From contig MAAS01000028.1 in the NCBI GenBank assembly GCA_002162755.1, forward strand, positions 1 through 48,898: 48,898 nucleotides of DNA. The letters are read 5' to 3'. Shown piece by piece: positions 26,546 through 37,945 of this stretch; position 1 is the stretch's first letter, and each line of letters begins with the position of its first letter. A program made the position numbers and the translations under genes. Below the pieces are notes generated by a model. That model was not told the DNA's origin and did not search any database. It saw only the letters and a program-made list of their open reading frames with translations. The DNA is from Gammaproteobacteria bacterium 50_400_T64 (GTDB lineage: Bacteria; Pseudomonadota; Gammaproteobacteria; Pseudomonadales; Porticoccaceae).

Positions 26546-27187
26546 ATGAAAAACTATCAACGAGAGTTTATTGATCTGGCGCTTGAGCACCAGGTACTGC
26601 AATTTGGCGAGTTCACGCTGAAATCGGGTCGCGTTAGCCCCTACTTCTTTAATGCGGGTAATTTTAATACAGGCCGGGCTTTGGCAGTCCTTGGCCGCTG
26701 TTATGCGCAAGCAATAGTCGATAACAACCTTGAATTTGATGTGATTTTCGGCCCAGCCTATAAAGGTATTCCTTTGGTTGCGACGATAGTTGTTGCCCTG
26801 TCTGAATTATATGATCGTGATGTGCCCTATTGTTTTAATCGTAAAGAGGCTAAGGCCCACGGTGAGGGCGGCAATTTAGTTGGCGCGCCTTTGCAAGGCC
26901 GAGTACTGATCGTTGACGATGTGATTACCGCAGGCACGGCGATTCGTGAAGTGCTGACCCTGATTGACACTGCTGGGGCAGAGGTGTCTGGTGTGCTGGT
27001 TGGCCTGGATAGAAAGGAGCGTCGAGATGGGGGTTTGTCAGCAATACAGGCGCTGGAGCAGGAATTCACGCTAAGTGTGAAGAGCATCGTAGATATTTCA
27101 CATATTTTGTCCTACGTTGGCGAGCAGTCTACAGGTGGAGCGACGCTGGAAGCAGTAGAAAGTTATCAACAAAAATATGGTATTTAA
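26546..27187 (+). CDS. pyrE: Orotate phosphoribosyltransferase
   Basis: Converts orotate and PRPP to OMP in pyrimidine synthesis. The PRPP motif [16 protein letters not shown] is clear. The flexible-loop Lys/Arg segment [13 protein letters not shown] and the N-terminal [16 protein letters not shown] are present. The 213 residues are typical. It is divergent from crc across 134 bp. Confidence 0.98.
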   Translation: MKNYQREFIDLALEHQVLQFGEFTLKSGRVSPYFFNAGNFNTGRALAVLGRCYAQAIVDNNLEFDVIFGPAYKGIPLVATIVVALSELYDRDVPYCFNRKEAKAHGEGGNLVGAPLQGRVLIVDDVITAGTAIREVLTLIDTAGAEVSGVLVGLDRKERRDGGLSAIQALEQEFTLSVKSIVDISHILSYVGEQSTGGATLEAVESYQQKYGI

Positions 27188-27211
27188 TAAAACAGGGTTT
27201 GAGAAAGCTTG

Positions 27212-27835
27212 ATGAAAGGTTGTAGAAGATTATTTGTAATCCTGCTGATATTGAGCTGTGCCAGTGTTAGTTATGGTGCTGGCGGTGGAAGGCTGTATCG
27301 TTACATAAATGCAGAGGGTGTTGTCGTTATCGATGATAAAATCCCGCCGGGCTATGTTGCCCAAGGCTACGATATACTTAGCTATACAGGACAGCTACTA
27401 GATACCGTTGCACCTTCAGTGCCCCAAAACGCTGTTGAGAAAGCCTTGCGGAAGAAAGCTCTGGCAGCGCGTGAAAAGGAAGATCGTTTTATTCTTATCA
27501 GCTACAGTTCAGTGGTCGATATTAAAGCGGCAATGTCACGTAAGCTTAGCCAGCTTGATAGGGAAGTAAAAGGTATAAGAAGCAACATTAAGGGTAGTAC
27601 TCGTCGAATTGCTTTCGAGCAGCAGAGAGCGGCAAACTACCAGCGCGGAGGTCGGCAAGTGCCTGAAAATGTGAGGGGAACATTATTAGAGCTAGATGCC
27701 GAGGTGAAAAAGTCTGAGAGTTTGTTGGTGCTTAAAGAAGACGAATATAATAAAACAGAAGAACGTTATCTCGGCTATATAGAGCGATACCGTCAGCTTA
27801 AAGCTCAGTCAGACGCGAATAAGCTTGGGGAGTAG
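27212..27835 (+). CDS. Secreted DUF4124-like coiled-coil protein
   Basis: Exported protein: a signal peptide covers about residues 1-23 and ends near SVSYGAGG. The next segment, RLYRYINAEGVVVIDDKIPP, resembles the short DUF4124 domain. The remaining about 130 residues are charged and helical, with heptad-like Leu/Ile spacing (SQLDREVKGIRSNIKG and ELDAEVKKSESLL), so a periplasmic coiled coil is likely. The ATG at 27212 is preferred over the TTG one codon earlier. It follows pyrE by 24 bp in the same direction. The function is unknown. Confidence 0.7.
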   Translation: MKGCRRLFVILLILSCASVSYGAGGGRLYRYINAEGVVVIDDKIPPGYVAQGYDILSYTGQLLDTVAPSVPQNAVEKALRKKALAAREKEDRFILISYSSVVDIKAAMSRKLSQLDREVKGIRSNIKGSTRRIAFEQQRAANYQRGGRQVPENVRGTLLELDAEVKKSESLLVLKEDEYNKTEERYLGYIERYRQLKAQSDANKLGE

Positions 27836-27841
27836 CAGGGC

Positions 27842-28447
27842 CTAGATATAGATAGCTTTGTCGAGTGCCATCCATTGTTCCTGCCAATGTGTGGAAGGGA
27901 GGTTGGTAAAATTGCTACGCCCAAATTGGCGGATTTTTCCTTCTGCTATAGCGAGTAACAGTTCGGCGGCAGCAGAGGCCAGCAAATGCGTTCGGCAGTT
28001 TTCTTTAAGCTCGCCTTCTCGTAGTACCTGTTTAATTTGGGACTCGATACGGGCAAGCAATTGATTGACCCTGATATGCAGGCGCTCTGTTTCGCCGGTT
28101 AAGGCATCGCCGGTAAGAATGCGAGATAGCCCTGGGTTTTTTTCTGAAAAGCTTAATAATAAAGTGATGATCATTCGGCAGCGCTCCTGGGTATCGGGCG
28201 CGTCTTTAATGATGACATTAATACGGCTAAAAAGAGTTTCTTCAATAAAATCAATCAAGCTTTCGTAGATTCGAGCTTTACTCGGAAAGTGTCGGTACAG
28301 GGCTGCCTCGGAAACTCCGACTTCTTTTGCCAGCGCCGCCGTAGTGATTTTTTTATGGGGAGCCTGTTCAAGCATTTCGGCCAATGCTTGAAGAATAGCC
28401 TGGCGTCGTGATGAGCTTTTTTTTGGCGAAGATGGAGAAGCTGTCAT
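27842..28447 (-). CDS. slmA: Nucleoid occlusion factor SlmA (TetR family)
   Basis: DNA-bound inhibitor of FtsZ assembly over the nucleoid. A TetR helix-turn-helix lies at about residues 30-55 (ITTAALAKEVGVSEAALYRHFPSK). The C-terminal domain with LTGDALTGETERLHIRVNQL matches SlmA rather than generic TetR repressors. The 201-residue length fits. It lies downstream of argB on the same strand and converges on the DUF4124-like gene. Confidence 0.93.
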   Translation of the reverse strand: MTASPSSPKKSSSRRQAILQALAEMLEQAPHKKITTAALAKEVGVSEAALYRHFPSKARIYESLIDFIEETLFSRINVIIKDAPDTQERCRMIITLLLSFSEKNPGLSRILTGDALTGETERLHIRVNQLLARIESQIKQVLREGELKENCRTHLLASAAAELLLAIAEGKIRQFGRSNFTNLPSTHWQEQWMALDKAIYI

Positions 28448-28502
28448 TGTGTCGATAGGGCCTCTGTTAAAACTAGAAAAAAGTAAATAACGAACAAGAA
28501 GG

Positions 28503-29432
<930 letters not shown>

Positions 29433-29451
29433 TTAGCGGAAGAGCCGTTTG

Positions 29452-31800
29452 TTAAAAGGGCAGTTTTGTATCAGGTAATAGCAAGACCAATTTTTGTTTG
29501 AGCTGGTGCTGCAACCTGGATAGTACTTGTTGATTGTCGGCCTCAAATCTAAATGTTAAATGAGCAGAGGTGTTAGATGCGCGAATTAATGCCCAACCTT
29601 CGGGATATTCCAGGCGTAAGCCATCAATGGTAATGCGCTTTGCCTCGGGAAAAACACCTTCAGCAAACTTTTTAACAATGGCAAATTTGTCATTTTCTGG
29701 AACAGCAACGCGTAATTCGGAGGTGGATACGGTGGTTTCAAATGCTTCGGTTATTTGGTCGAGGCTTTGCTCTCTTTGATTAATAATTTCGATTAAACGT
29801 GCGGCGGCATAGAGGCCATCGTCAAAGCCATACCAGCGGTCATTGAAGAAGATATGGCCGCTAAACTCACCACCAAGGGGCGCGCCAGTTTCAGAAATCT
29901 TTTGGCGGATATGAGAGTGCCCCGTTTTCCACATAACAGGGTGTCCACCATAATTACTAATCAGGTTATTAAGTCGACGAGTTGATTTGACGTCAAATAC
30001 AATATCAGTTTCCGGGTAGCTACCAATAACGTCGCGAGCAAAAATCATTAGTAATTCGTCGGCCCAAATGATATTTCCCTCCGCAGTGACTGCGGTCAGC
30101 CGATCGCCGTCACCGTCAAAAGCAAGTCCAAGATCGGCTTCTTCGTGCTTGACGATGGTGATGAGATCCATAAGGTTTTCGGGATTAGAAGGATCTGGTG
30201 GATGGTTGGGGAAGGCACCATCAATGTCACAGTAGAGAGGGATGACCTCGCAGCCCAGTGCTTCAAAAAGGGCTGGCGCTATAGGCCCCGCAGCACCATT
30301 GGCGCAATCGATTACTACGCGAAGTTGTCTTGACACGGGATTAATACTTTTCAGTACTGCTTCAGTATATTGATCAAGGATATCAATCTGTTTTTGCTGG
30401 CCCTGCCCGCTTTTCCATATGCCTGCATCCATTGCTGTTTTTAGACTGAGAAGTTCGGCGCCAGAAATAACTTGTTGGTTGTAATAAATTTTAAAGCCAT
30501 TATCCGTGGCAGGGTTGTGGCTGGCTGTGATTATGACACCAGATTCCACGGTATCCATTGTTGCCAGAGCAAAATTAAGTACGGGCGTTGGCACGGTACC
30601 AATATCGATAATATTGCAGCCTGTAGAGAGTACGCCCTGAATTAAGGCGGCTTTTAAGCGGGGGCTGGACGTTCTACCATCAGCGCCAACAAGTAAATTT
30701 CGTTGCCCGCTGTTCACCATATCTGAACCGATGGCGTTACCTAATAGCTCGGCGAAATCTTCAGTAATTTGGCTATTTGCTTTGCCCCTGATGTCATATT
30801 GTCTGAAAACCACGGCAGTGGAAGCCTCTTCCTCTATTTCTTCCCCTGCATCCGCTACTATTTTTAGGGCAGTACTAGGGGGCTGGGTTCTTCTTTGGGT
30901 GAGCTTTTCTTGGATTAACTGGTTGAGTTCAGTGGGCGTCAGGTCTGTTGCATCAAGAGCTGATGCTTCCCGAATGCGAGTTAATTGGTAGCGAATTAAG
31001 AGGACTGACAGCAATAAACCTATTATTAGTAACGCCAAAAAACAGAGGATGAAATAAAGAACGGGTTTGTCGACCGTATTAACCAGCTTAGATGACACTG
31101 AATAGCGCAGCTGCCAGTCAGCTCGGCCTTTAACGGGGATGGTTGATTGAAAGGACGTATTTGAGCCGCCGCTGGAGACAATAACCTGGGGAGCAAAACC
31201 GCGGGTAAACTGGAGTAGTTCTGTTTGACCCAGGGTGGGGTCTGCTTGGCTAAGCACAGCGTGAAGGTTTTGCACTGAGAGGTTGACGATTAAACTGCCG
31301 ACGACTTCATCATAATCAGCAATGGGAGTGGCGTTGACGATCAGCCAGTCATGGAGTTTAACCGCCGTTGGCTCAAGTTGTTTGCCGGCGATGGAGTTTT
31401 TGGCGAGAGTAATGCCGACAAAATTCTGTGTTTCATCAAAGTAAGGGCTGTTAACGGAAACTAATTTGATTTCAGCCATTTCGGGTAATTGGTGGCGCAG
31501 AAAATCTTTGTATTCTTTTATCTGTGCGATATTCTTTGAATTTAATAGGTTGATTAATGTTCGATCTTTGGCGATGCGATTGAGTTTTTCATCCATTACT
31601 TCGAAGTAGTTTACGATTGTTAAAACTTGATTTTCAGCTAAGGACTCTGCTTTTTGAGTTATCGCTTCGTGCCAAGGTGCGATGACAAGCTTGCCGTAAA
31701 AGAGTTGAGTTAAAAAAATGGTATAAATGATAATCAGCACAGAGCCGGCAATGACGACAGGTGTTTTTATGGCAGAGTTGAAATCTATTGGTAGCTTCAT
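29452..31800 (-). CDS. algC: Phosphomannomutase/phosphoglucomutase AlgC, long membrane-anchored form
   Basis: Interconverts mannose- or glucose-1-P and 6-P for polysaccharide and LPS precursors. The C-terminal about 460 residues hold the catalytic Ser in ITASHNPA, the metal loop DGDGDR, the sugar-binding GGEFSGHIFF and the phosphate site RASNTSAHLTFRFE. The first about 300 residues are an added module: a membrane helix, a periplasmic domain of about 220 residues, a second helix (about 257-280) and a linker. Long AlgC proteins are known in Pseudomonas. The ATG at 31800 (AAGGGTGACT before it, 782 residues) is chosen because the earlier frame opening at 31875 runs into coaBC. Confidence 0.92.
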   Translation of the reverse strand: MKLPIDFNSAIKTPVVIAGSVLIIIYTIFLTQLFYGKLVIAPWHEAITQKAESLAENQVLTIVNYFEVMDEKLNRIAKDRTLINLLNSKNIAQIKEYKDFLRHQLPEMAEIKLVSVNSPYFDETQNFVGITLAKNSIAGKQLEPTAVKLHDWLIVNATPIADYDEVVGSLIVNLSVQNLHAVLSQADPTLGQTELLQFTRGFAPQVIVSSGGSNTSFQSTIPVKGRADWQLRYSVSSKLVNTVDKPVLYFILCFLALLIIGLLLSVLLIRYQLTRIREASALDATDLTPTELNQLIQEKLTQRRTQPPSTALKIVADAGEEIEEEASTAVVFRQYDIRGKANSQITEDFAELLGNAIGSDMVNSGQRNLLVGADGRTSSPRLKAALIQGVLSTGCNIIDIGTVPTPVLNFALATMDTVESGVIITASHNPATDNGFKIYYNQQVISGAELLSLKTAMDAGIWKSGQGQQKQIDILDQYTEAVLKSINPVSRQLRVVIDCANGAAGPIAPALFEALGCEVIPLYCDIDGAFPNHPPDPSNPENLMDLITIVKHEEADLGLAFDGDGDRLTAVTAEGNIIWADELLMIFARDVIGSYPETDIVFDVKSTRRLNNLISNYGGHPVMWKTGHSHIRQKISETGAPLGGEFSGHIFFNDRWYGFDDGLYAAARLIEIINQREQSLDQITEAFETTVSTSELRVAVPENDKFAIVKKFAEGVFPEAKRITIDGLRLEYPEGWALIRASNTSAHLTFRFEADNQQVLSRLQHQLKQKLVLLLPDTKLPF

Positions 31801-31834
31801 AGTCACCCTTGTGTGATAAAAATAGCGATTTTGT

Positions 31835-33040
31835 TCAAGGCTGCGAAGTTTTCGATAAAGAGGCGATATGCTCAATAAGCCGCGTTGCTAACAGGTTTTT
31901 ATTCATTATTGGTAGTTTTTTGCTGCCACCGGACTCGACGAGTAATACGCGATTGTCGTCGCTGTTAAAGCCAATCGTTGAGTCAGAAACATCGTTGGCG
32001 ATGACCAGGTCGAGTTTCTTATTTTGTAATTTTTGTTTTGCATAATGTTCGAGGTTTTCAGTTTCTGCCGCAAAGCCGATAGTCAATGGCCGTTTGGGGT
32101 GGGCAGCAATAGTGGCGACAATATCAGGATTTTTAACTAGCTGTATAAACATGTCGTCATCATTTTTTTTGATTTTTTGTTCGGCTACGCTGGCGGGTCT
32201 ATAATCTGCGACAGCAGCGGCAGCAATAAAAATGTCAGTTCCATCAAGCTCGTCTAAGGCGGCGGAAAGCATGTTTTCAGCTGATTCGACAGCGATAATC
32301 TTGACACGCTCTGGCGGTGCGATTTGTACTGGCCCGCTGATGAGTATAGTTGTTGCTCCTGCCTCCATGGCTGCTTGAGCCAGGGCATAGCCCATTTTGC
32401 CGGAACTGTGGTTAGAAATATAGCGTACGGGGTCGAGAGCTTCACGGGTTGGCCCGGCGGTGATGACAACTTTCTTCCCGCTCAATAGGCCTTTTTCAAA
32501 CAATGAGCCGGTCATTCTGGCCAGTGTGGTGGGATCTTCCATGCGTCCTTCACCCACATCGCCACAGGCTTGGTAGCCAGTGGCCGGGCCAAAAATATGC
32601 ACCGTCTGCGCACGTAGTTGTTGCAGGTTGTTTTGCGTGGCGTTGTTTTCCCACATATGTTTGTTCATCGCAGGCGCAATGGCGATGGGGCTGTGGCTGG
32701 CAAGGCAGACCGTGCTGAGTAAGTCATTACCCTCGCCATGACACAGCCGGGCAATAAAATCTGCGCTGGCTGGGGCGATCAGAATAAGGTCGGCCCAACG
32801 AGCAAGTTCAATATGTCCCATGGCTGCTTCGGCGGCCGTATCGAGTAGCTCGAGGTTAACGGGGTTTCCCGATAGTGCCTGCAGGGTCAGAGGGGTGATG
32901 AACTCTGTTGCCGCAGGGGTCATCACGACGCGAACCTCAGCCCCCTCGCCTTGTAGGCAACGGATTAACTCGGCACTTTTATAGGCGGCTATGCCTCCGG
33001 TGACGCCGAGTATGACCCTTTTGTTGCTTAGAGAACCCAT
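31835..33040 (-). CDS. coaBC: Bifunctional phosphopantothenoylcysteine decarboxylase/synthetase
   Basis: Two consecutive steps of coenzyme A synthesis. The N-terminal flavoprotein decarboxylase has VTGGIAAYKSAELIR, the IAPAMNKHMW motif and the flexible Cys in YQACGDVGEGRM. The C-terminal synthetase begins near residue 185 with KKVVITAGPTREALDPVRYIS and includes KNPDIVATIAAHPKR. The 401-residue length is standard. algC starts 34 bp downstream; the dut gene often found next to coaBC is absent. Confidence 0.97.
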   Translation of the reverse strand: MGSLSNKRVILGVTGGIAAYKSAELIRCLQGEGAEVRVVMTPAATEFITPLTLQALSGNPVNLELLDTAAEAAMGHIELARWADLILIAPASADFIARLCHGEGNDLLSTVCLASHSPIAIAPAMNKHMWENNATQNNLQQLRAQTVHIFGPATGYQACGDVGEGRMEDPTTLARMTGSLFEKGLLSGKKVVITAGPTREALDPVRYISNHSSGKMGYALAQAAMEAGATTILISGPVQIAPPERVKIIAVESAENMLSAALDELDGTDIFIAAAAVADYRPASVAEQKIKKNDDDMFIQLVKNPDIVATIAAHPKRPLTIGFAAETENLEHYAKQKLQNKKLDLVIANDVSDSTIGFNSDDNRVLLVESGGSKKLPIMNKNLLATRLIEHIASLSKTSQP

Positions 33041-33120
33041 GAAGACCCTTTTAAAACTCAGAATTGGCGCTAAGATAACATTTGCTAAAGGAATTTCGTA
33101 GAAATCATGGAAGGTTTGCG

Positions 33121-33795
33121 ATGACGATCAAAAATTGGCCGGAGGGGGAGCGCCCTCGGGAGAAGTTAATAAATCAGGGGCCGCGAGCACTTTCAGATGC
33201 AGAGTTGTTGGCGATATTTCTGCGCACGGGCATTACTGGTTTGTCGGCAGTTGATCTGGCGAGAGAATTGTTGATTCAGTTCGGTAGTATTTCCACCTTA
33301 CTGAATGCCGATCTTGAGGCTTTCTGTGCCGTAAAAGGTTTAGGCCCGGCTAAATATGCCCAGCTGCAATCAGTGCTAGAACTGGCCCGGCGACATTTGG
33401 GAGAGCAGCTGAGTAGAGAACAGGTGTTTACCAATCCGGAAACCGTCAGGCAATATGTGCGCGCACATTTTCAGGGTTATCAGCGCGAGGTCTTTCTCTG
33501 CCTGTTTCTCGATACTCGACATCGCCTGATAGCCACAGAAGAGTTGTTTCAGGGCACGATTGATGGCGCCAGCGTTTACCCCCGGGAAGTTGTGAAGAGG
33601 GCTTTGCAGCACAATGCGGGGGCGGTGATTTTTTCGCATAACCATCCCTCCGGTATTGCTGAGCCCAGTGGTGCGGATGAGAAAATTACTCGGCAGCTGA
33701 AGGAGGCTCTGGCATTGGTTGATATTCGGGTGCTTGATCACATCGTCGTTGGCCATGGTGAGGAGGTCTCTCTGGCTGAGCGAGGCCTGTTATAG
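33121..33795 (+). CDS. radC: RadC family JAMM-domain protein
   Basis: A 224-residue protein with an N-terminal helix-hairpin-helix part ([13 protein letters not shown]) and a C-terminal JAB/JAMM metalloprotease-like domain with FSHNHPSG followed by PSGADEKIT, carrying the His-x-His and Asp zinc ligands. The biological role of RadC is unclear; the old DNA repair label is doubtful. The ATG at 33121 is chosen over the TTG at 33082 because [16 protein letters not shown] is the family start and GGAAGG lies before it. It is divergent from coaBC. Confidence 0.94.
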   Translation: MTIKNWPEGERPREKLINQGPRALSDAELLAIFLRTGITGLSAVDLARELLIQFGSISTLLNADLEAFCAVKGLGPAKYAQLQSVLELARRHLGEQLSREQVFTNPETVRQYVRAHFQGYQREVFLCLFLDTRHRLIATEELFQGTIDGASVYPREVVKRALQHNAGAVIFSHNHPSGIAEPSGADEKITRQLKEALALVDIRVLDHIVVGHGEEVSLAERGLL

Positions 33796-33829
33796 GCGCT
33801 TGAAAAGAACGACTAAAAACAAATTTAAT

Positions 33830-33858
33830 TTGATTCGTAATGCTTGCTCTGGTATAAA
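33830..33858 (+). promoter_or_regulatory. Promoter of rpmB-rpmG
   Basis: TTGATT (33830-33835), a 17-base spacer and TATAAA (33853-33858) form a good sigma-70 promoter about 120 bases before rpmB. Confidence 0.65.
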
Positions 33859-33981
33859 GCACGGCTCTTTTCACCGGCACACTGTTCCCGCTTGTCTGAG
33901 ACAAGTAATGATTGAGTAGTAGGGCTGGTCGTCACGACCCCAGAAATTAACAGTTTATTCAGATTAGATAGAGGCAAAAAG

Positions 33982-34218
33982 ATGTCCAGAGTGTGTCAGG
34001 TCACCGGCAAGCGTCCCATGAGCGGGAACAATGTATCCCATGCAAAAAACAGGACTCGCCGCCGGTTTGAGCCCAATCTTCATACCCATCGCTTTTGGAT
34101 GGAAACAGAAAAGCGCTTTATCAAATTGCGTGTTTCAAGCAAAGGTATGCGCATTATCGATAAGCTCGGCGTAGAGCAGGTTATTGCCAACATTCGCGCC
34201 GATGGCGGCAAGGTCTAA
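33982..34218 (+). CDS. rpmB: Ribosomal protein L28
   Basis: A 78-residue protein of the large ribosomal subunit. [21 protein letters not shown] and [18 protein letters not shown] are the L28 signature, and the fold ends in [12 protein letters not shown]-like [13 protein letters not shown]. Strong AGAGGCAAAAAG ribosome binding site region. rpmG follows after 11 bp. Confidence 0.99.
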   Translation: MSRVCQVTGKRPMSGNNVSHAKNRTRRRFEPNLHTHRFWMETEKRFIKLRVSSKGMRIIDKLGVEQVIANIRADGGKV

Positions 34219-34229
34219 GGAGAAACAAC

Positions 34230-34397
34230 ATGGCTAAGTCAAACAGAGATACCATCAAGTTAGTCTCCAGTGCCGGCACTGGACACTACTACACGACCAC
34301 CAAGAACAAGCGCACCATGCCTGAGAAGATGGAGATCAAAAAATTTGATCCCGTCGTTCGCCAGCACGTTGCCTATAAAGAAGCGAAAATCAAATAA
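34230..34397 (+). CDS. rpmG: Ribosomal protein L33
   Basis: A 55-residue protein, starting [20 protein letters not shown] and containing [20 protein letters not shown], the L33 core. The usual four Cys of zinc-binding L33 are absent, so this is the zinc-independent form. AAGGAGAAACAAC precedes the ATG. An intrinsic terminator follows 29 bp downstream, closing the rpmBG operon. Confidence 0.98.
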   Translation: MAKSNRDTIKLVSSAGTGHYYTTTKNKRTMPEKMEIKKFDPVVRQHVAYKEAKIK

Positions 34398-34426
34398 GCT
34401 GATTTTCACTTTTGGTGAGTTGAAAG

Positions 34427-34449
34427 AGCCCGGTATTGCCGGGCTTTTT
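34427..34449 (+). terminator. Intrinsic terminator of rpmBG
   Basis: AGCCCGG, loop TATTG, CCGGGCT, then a run of T's: a standard Rho-independent terminator. Confidence 0.92.
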
Positions 34450-34500
34450 ATTGCCCGCTAAATACTGACACCATAAAAAATGACTTGAGGCTCGATAGTC

Positions 34501-35316
34501 ATGCCCGAACTGCCGGAAGTAGAAACCACCTTGCGGGGCATTCGCCCCCATTTGCTGAAACAGAAGATACAGAAGGTGGTGGTGCGCCGCCCTACCCTGC
34601 GCTGGCCAATACCCGAAGACCTGCCCACCTTGCTGGTGGGCAAGGCAGTTGAAGAGGTGACTCGGCGCGGTAAATACTTACTGCTGAAATTCCCCCACGG
34701 CCACATGATGATACACCTCGGCATGTCGGGTAGCTTAAGCCTTGCCGCTCAAGGCACGGCTGCGGGTAAGCACGACCACGTTGATCTGGTCCTCGAGAGC
34801 GGCTGGATACTGCGCTACAACGATCCACGTCGCTTTGGCTGCATACTCTGGATCGAGGGCGAGCCCCTTGAGCACTCTCTACTCGCCAATCTTGGCCCGG
34901 AGCCGCTGGGCGATCTTTTCGATGATGACCACCTTTATCAGTGCTCACGGCGCAAAAGCCTGGCGGTGAAAAGCTTTTTGATGGACAGCAAAGTTGTCGT
35001 TGGCGTGGGTAATATCTATGCCAATGAGGCGCTATTTCGCAGTGGCATACACCCCCTGCGCAAGGCGAATCGTATTTCCGCGCGTCGTTACGCTCGATTA
35101 TCAGAGGTTGTGCGGGAAGTCCTTGCTGCAGCGATCGAGCAGGGCGGCACAACACTGCGCGACTTCGTCGGTGGTGACGGCAAGCCGGGTTACTTTAAGC
35201 AGGAATTGCAGGTGTATGGTCGTGCTGGTGAGGCTTGTGTTGAATGCTCGACCACCTTGAAAGAGGTGCGTTTGGGGCAACGCAGTACTGTGTATTGCCC
35301 CGATTGTCAGCGCTAA
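34501..35316 (+). CDS. mutM: Formamidopyrimidine-DNA glycosylase
   Basis: Removes 8-oxoguanine and formamidopyrimidines. The catalytic N-terminus MPELPEVET (Pro1 and Glu2 after Met removal) is intact. The helix-two-turn-helix ([20 protein letters not shown]) and the C-terminal zinc finger with CVEC and CPDC pairs ending in QR are present. The 271 residues are normal. It converges on coaD. Confidence 0.97.
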   Translation: MPELPEVETTLRGIRPHLLKQKIQKVVVRRPTLRWPIPEDLPTLLVGKAVEEVTRRGKYLLLKFPHGHMMIHLGMSGSLSLAAQGTAAGKHDHVDLVLESGWILRYNDPRRFGCILWIEGEPLEHSLLANLGPEPLGDLFDDDHLYQCSRRKSLAVKSFLMDSKVVVGVGNIYANEALFRSGIHPLRKANRISARRYARLSEVVREVLAAAIEQGGTTLRDFVGGDGKPGYFKQELQVYGRAGEACVECSTTLKEVRLGQRSTVYCPDCQR

Positions 35317-35329
35317 CGCACTGACAGCT

Positions 35330-35857
<528 letters not shown>

Positions 35858-35887
35858 TCAATTACCCGAATTGACAGGTGATTTGTG

Positions 35888-36493
35888 TTAATTCGATAGC
35901 GGGCTCAGTACACGATAAAGATGGCAAGCGACATCCCCTGCTGTTTTGTGGCGATGGAGCTGCCAGTGTGCAGGAATAAAATCCAGTATTTGACGAACGG
36001 GGGCCTCGATATAAATCATCGCGTCTTCCGCTAGCAGGCTCGTTTGTTGAGCAAGAGTAGCAACGGCACTGGCGAGTAATGTTGAGTCGAAGGGTGGGTC
36101 GAGAAAAATAATATCGAAGGGCGCCATGTTATTCGCGTTTTGTTGTAACCAGCTGAGAGTGTCAGCGTTAAACACCTGGGCGGACTTCAAATCAAGTAAT
36201 TCAATATTATCGCTTAGGGCGCGAGCGGCAGCAGTGTTCAACTCAAGTAAAACAACCTCGCCTGCGCCACGGGATGCTGCCTCCAGTCCCAGCGCACCAG
36301 AACCGGCAAAAAGATCGAGACAGTGAGCGCCTCTTAAATCCGTGGCTAGCCAGTTAAACAGTGTTTCTCGCAGACGGTCGCCAGTGGGGCGCAGGCCGGC
36401 AACGGCGGGGAAACTAATGCGCCGTCCTCGGCATTGTCCGGCGATGATACGCACCTGGCCGTTGGTTTGTTTATTCGTGGCTTTGCGTGGCAA
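35888..36493 (-). CDS. rsmD: 16S rRNA (guanine(966)-N(2))-methyltransferase RsmD
   Basis: SAM-dependent methyltransferase of 201 residues. RIIAGQCRGRRISFP and LRPTGDRLRETLFNWL are the RsmD opening. The SAM motif LDLFAGSGALGLEAASRGA and the catalytic FLDPPFDS (D-P-P-F type) follow. It is divergent from ftsY with a 69-bp gap. Confidence 0.96.
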   Translation of the reverse strand: MPRKATNKQTNGQVRIIAGQCRGRRISFPAVAGLRPTGDRLRETLFNWLATDLRGAHCLDLFAGSGALGLEAASRGAGEVVLLELNTAAARALSDNIELLDLKSAQVFNADTLSWLQQNANNMAPFDIIFLDPPFDSTLLASAVATLAQQTSLLAEDAMIYIEAPVRQILDFIPAHWQLHRHKTAGDVACHLYRVLSPLSN

Positions 36494-36562
36494 TCGGCCG
36501 CTCCTGATTGAAGGTAAAAATGATAGGATACACAGCTTGTCGTAGTACCGGGAAAATTCGCA

Positions 36563-37945
36563 ATGTCCTCTGAAAAAGAGTCACCGAAAAAATCTGAAAA
36601 ACGGGGTTTATTTTCCCGCTGGCGGCGCAAAAATAAAGCTATTGAGCCCACAGAGTCGGCAGCGGCAGAGGTGCTCGATACGCAGGCAATAACGCCGACA
36701 GAGCAGCTATCAGACTCACTGCAAGAGTCGCTCAAAGACCCCGAGTCGCTGGAGCAAGTGGCAAGTCCTGATGTTGTGGCTCCAGTGGCCGTGACTTTGC
36801 CGGTAACATCGGTTGAACCCGAAGTCCCTGTCGAAGCGCCAGCTACTGCTTCGCCGCCTGCCGAGGCCTCTGCGTCGAGTGCCGCTGAGGTCTCACCACC
36901 TGTCCAGCCCACAGCTCCTGCAGAGCAGCCCGAGCCTGAAAAAGCTAAGCCTGAGCCTCATAGTGAAGTGCTGGAAGATCCTTCGACAAAGCCGGAAGAT
37001 ACCGAGCTAGCGAAACCGGTCGAGAAAAAGAAACGCCCCAATCGCTTTAGCCGTGCCCTGTCGCGTACCAGTGCTGGCCTGGGTGCCTTTTTCCTCGGCC
37101 GTAAAGAAATTAGTGATGAGCTACTCGAGGAGCTTGAAACCCTATTACTGATGGCCGATGTCGGCGTCGATGTCACCACCGAAATTATTAGTGAGCTCAC
37201 GGATCGTGTGAAGCGCGGTGAGCTCAATGACAGCGATACCCTCAAAGCAGAGCTGCATCGGGTGTTGCTCGATATTATTAGCCCCTGTGAGCAAGCTCTG
37301 GATGTTTCCGGCAAACAACCCTTTGTGTTGCTGGTGGTGGGTGTCAACGGCGTGGGTAAGACCACGACCATTGGTAAACTCGCCCAGCGCTATCAAAAAG
37401 AGGGTCACTCGGTGATGCTCGCTGCTGGCGATACTTTTCGTGCCGCAGCGGTCGAGCAGTTACAGGTTTGGGGCGAGCGTAACAATGTGCAGGTTGTTGC
37501 TCAGCATACGGGGGCAGATAGTGCCTCGGTCATTTATGATGCTATCGAGTCGGCCAAAGCCAAAAACATCGATGTATTGATTGCCGACACGGCAGGGCGT
37601 TTGCACACTAAATCCAACTTGATGGAAGAGCTGGAAAAGGTCAAACGGGTGATGGCCAAGCTGGATGAAGCCGCACCCCACGAAGTACTGCTGGTGCTGG
37701 ATGCGGGCACCGGCCAAAATGCCCTCAACCAAATGCACGAATTTAATCAGGCGGTGGGCATTACTGGCCTGGCGCTGACGAAGCTCGATGGCACTGCCAA
37801 GGGTGGTGTCGCTTTTGCTCTGAGTCGTCGCTTTAAAGTGCCCCTGCGCTATGTCGGTTTGGGTGAAGGCGTTGATGATCTTCAGGTTTTTCGTGCCGAG
37901 GATTACGTTAAAGCCGTCTTGTCGGACGTTGACAATGGCCTATGA
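36563..37945 (+). CDS. ftsY: Signal recognition particle receptor FtsY
   Basis: SRP receptor GTPase that docks ribosome-nascent chain complexes at the inner membrane. Residues 1-150 are a low-complexity acidic, Pro/Ala/Glu-rich domain. The N domain begins near residue 157 ([22 protein letters not shown]). The G domain has the P-loop [10 protein letters not shown], the DTAGR motif and [10 protein letters not shown]. The 460-residue length is normal for FtsY with an acidic region. The stop overlaps the ftsE start by 4 bases (ATGA). Confidence 0.98.
   Translation: MSSEKESPKKSEKRGLFSRWRRKNKAIEPTESAAAEVLDTQAITPTEQLSDSLQESLKDPESLEQVASPDVVAPVAVTLPVTSVEPEVPVEAPATASPPAEASASSAAEVSPPVQPTAPAEQPEPEKAKPEPHSEVLEDPSTKPEDTELAKPVEKKKRPNRFSRALSRTSAGLGAFFLGRKEISDELLEELETLLLMADVGVDVTTEIISELTDRVKRGELNDSDTLKAELHRVLLDIISPCEQALDVSGKQPFVLLVVGVNGVGKTTTIGKLAQRYQKEGHSVMLAAGDTFRAAAVEQLQVWGERNNVQVVAQHTGADSASVIYDAIESAKAKNIDVLIADTAGRLHTKSNLMEELEKVKRVMAKLDEAAPHEVLLVLDAGTGQNALNQMHEFNQAVGITGLALTKLDGTAKGGVAFALSRRFKVPLRYVGLGEGVDDLQVFRAEDYVKAVLSDVDNGL

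Noticed and set aside
36346-36912. 188-residue Ser/Gly/Thr-rich frame opposite the ftsY start
   Set aside because: It is the reverse strand of the acidic low-complexity part of FtsY and crosses into rsmD; composition is an artefact.
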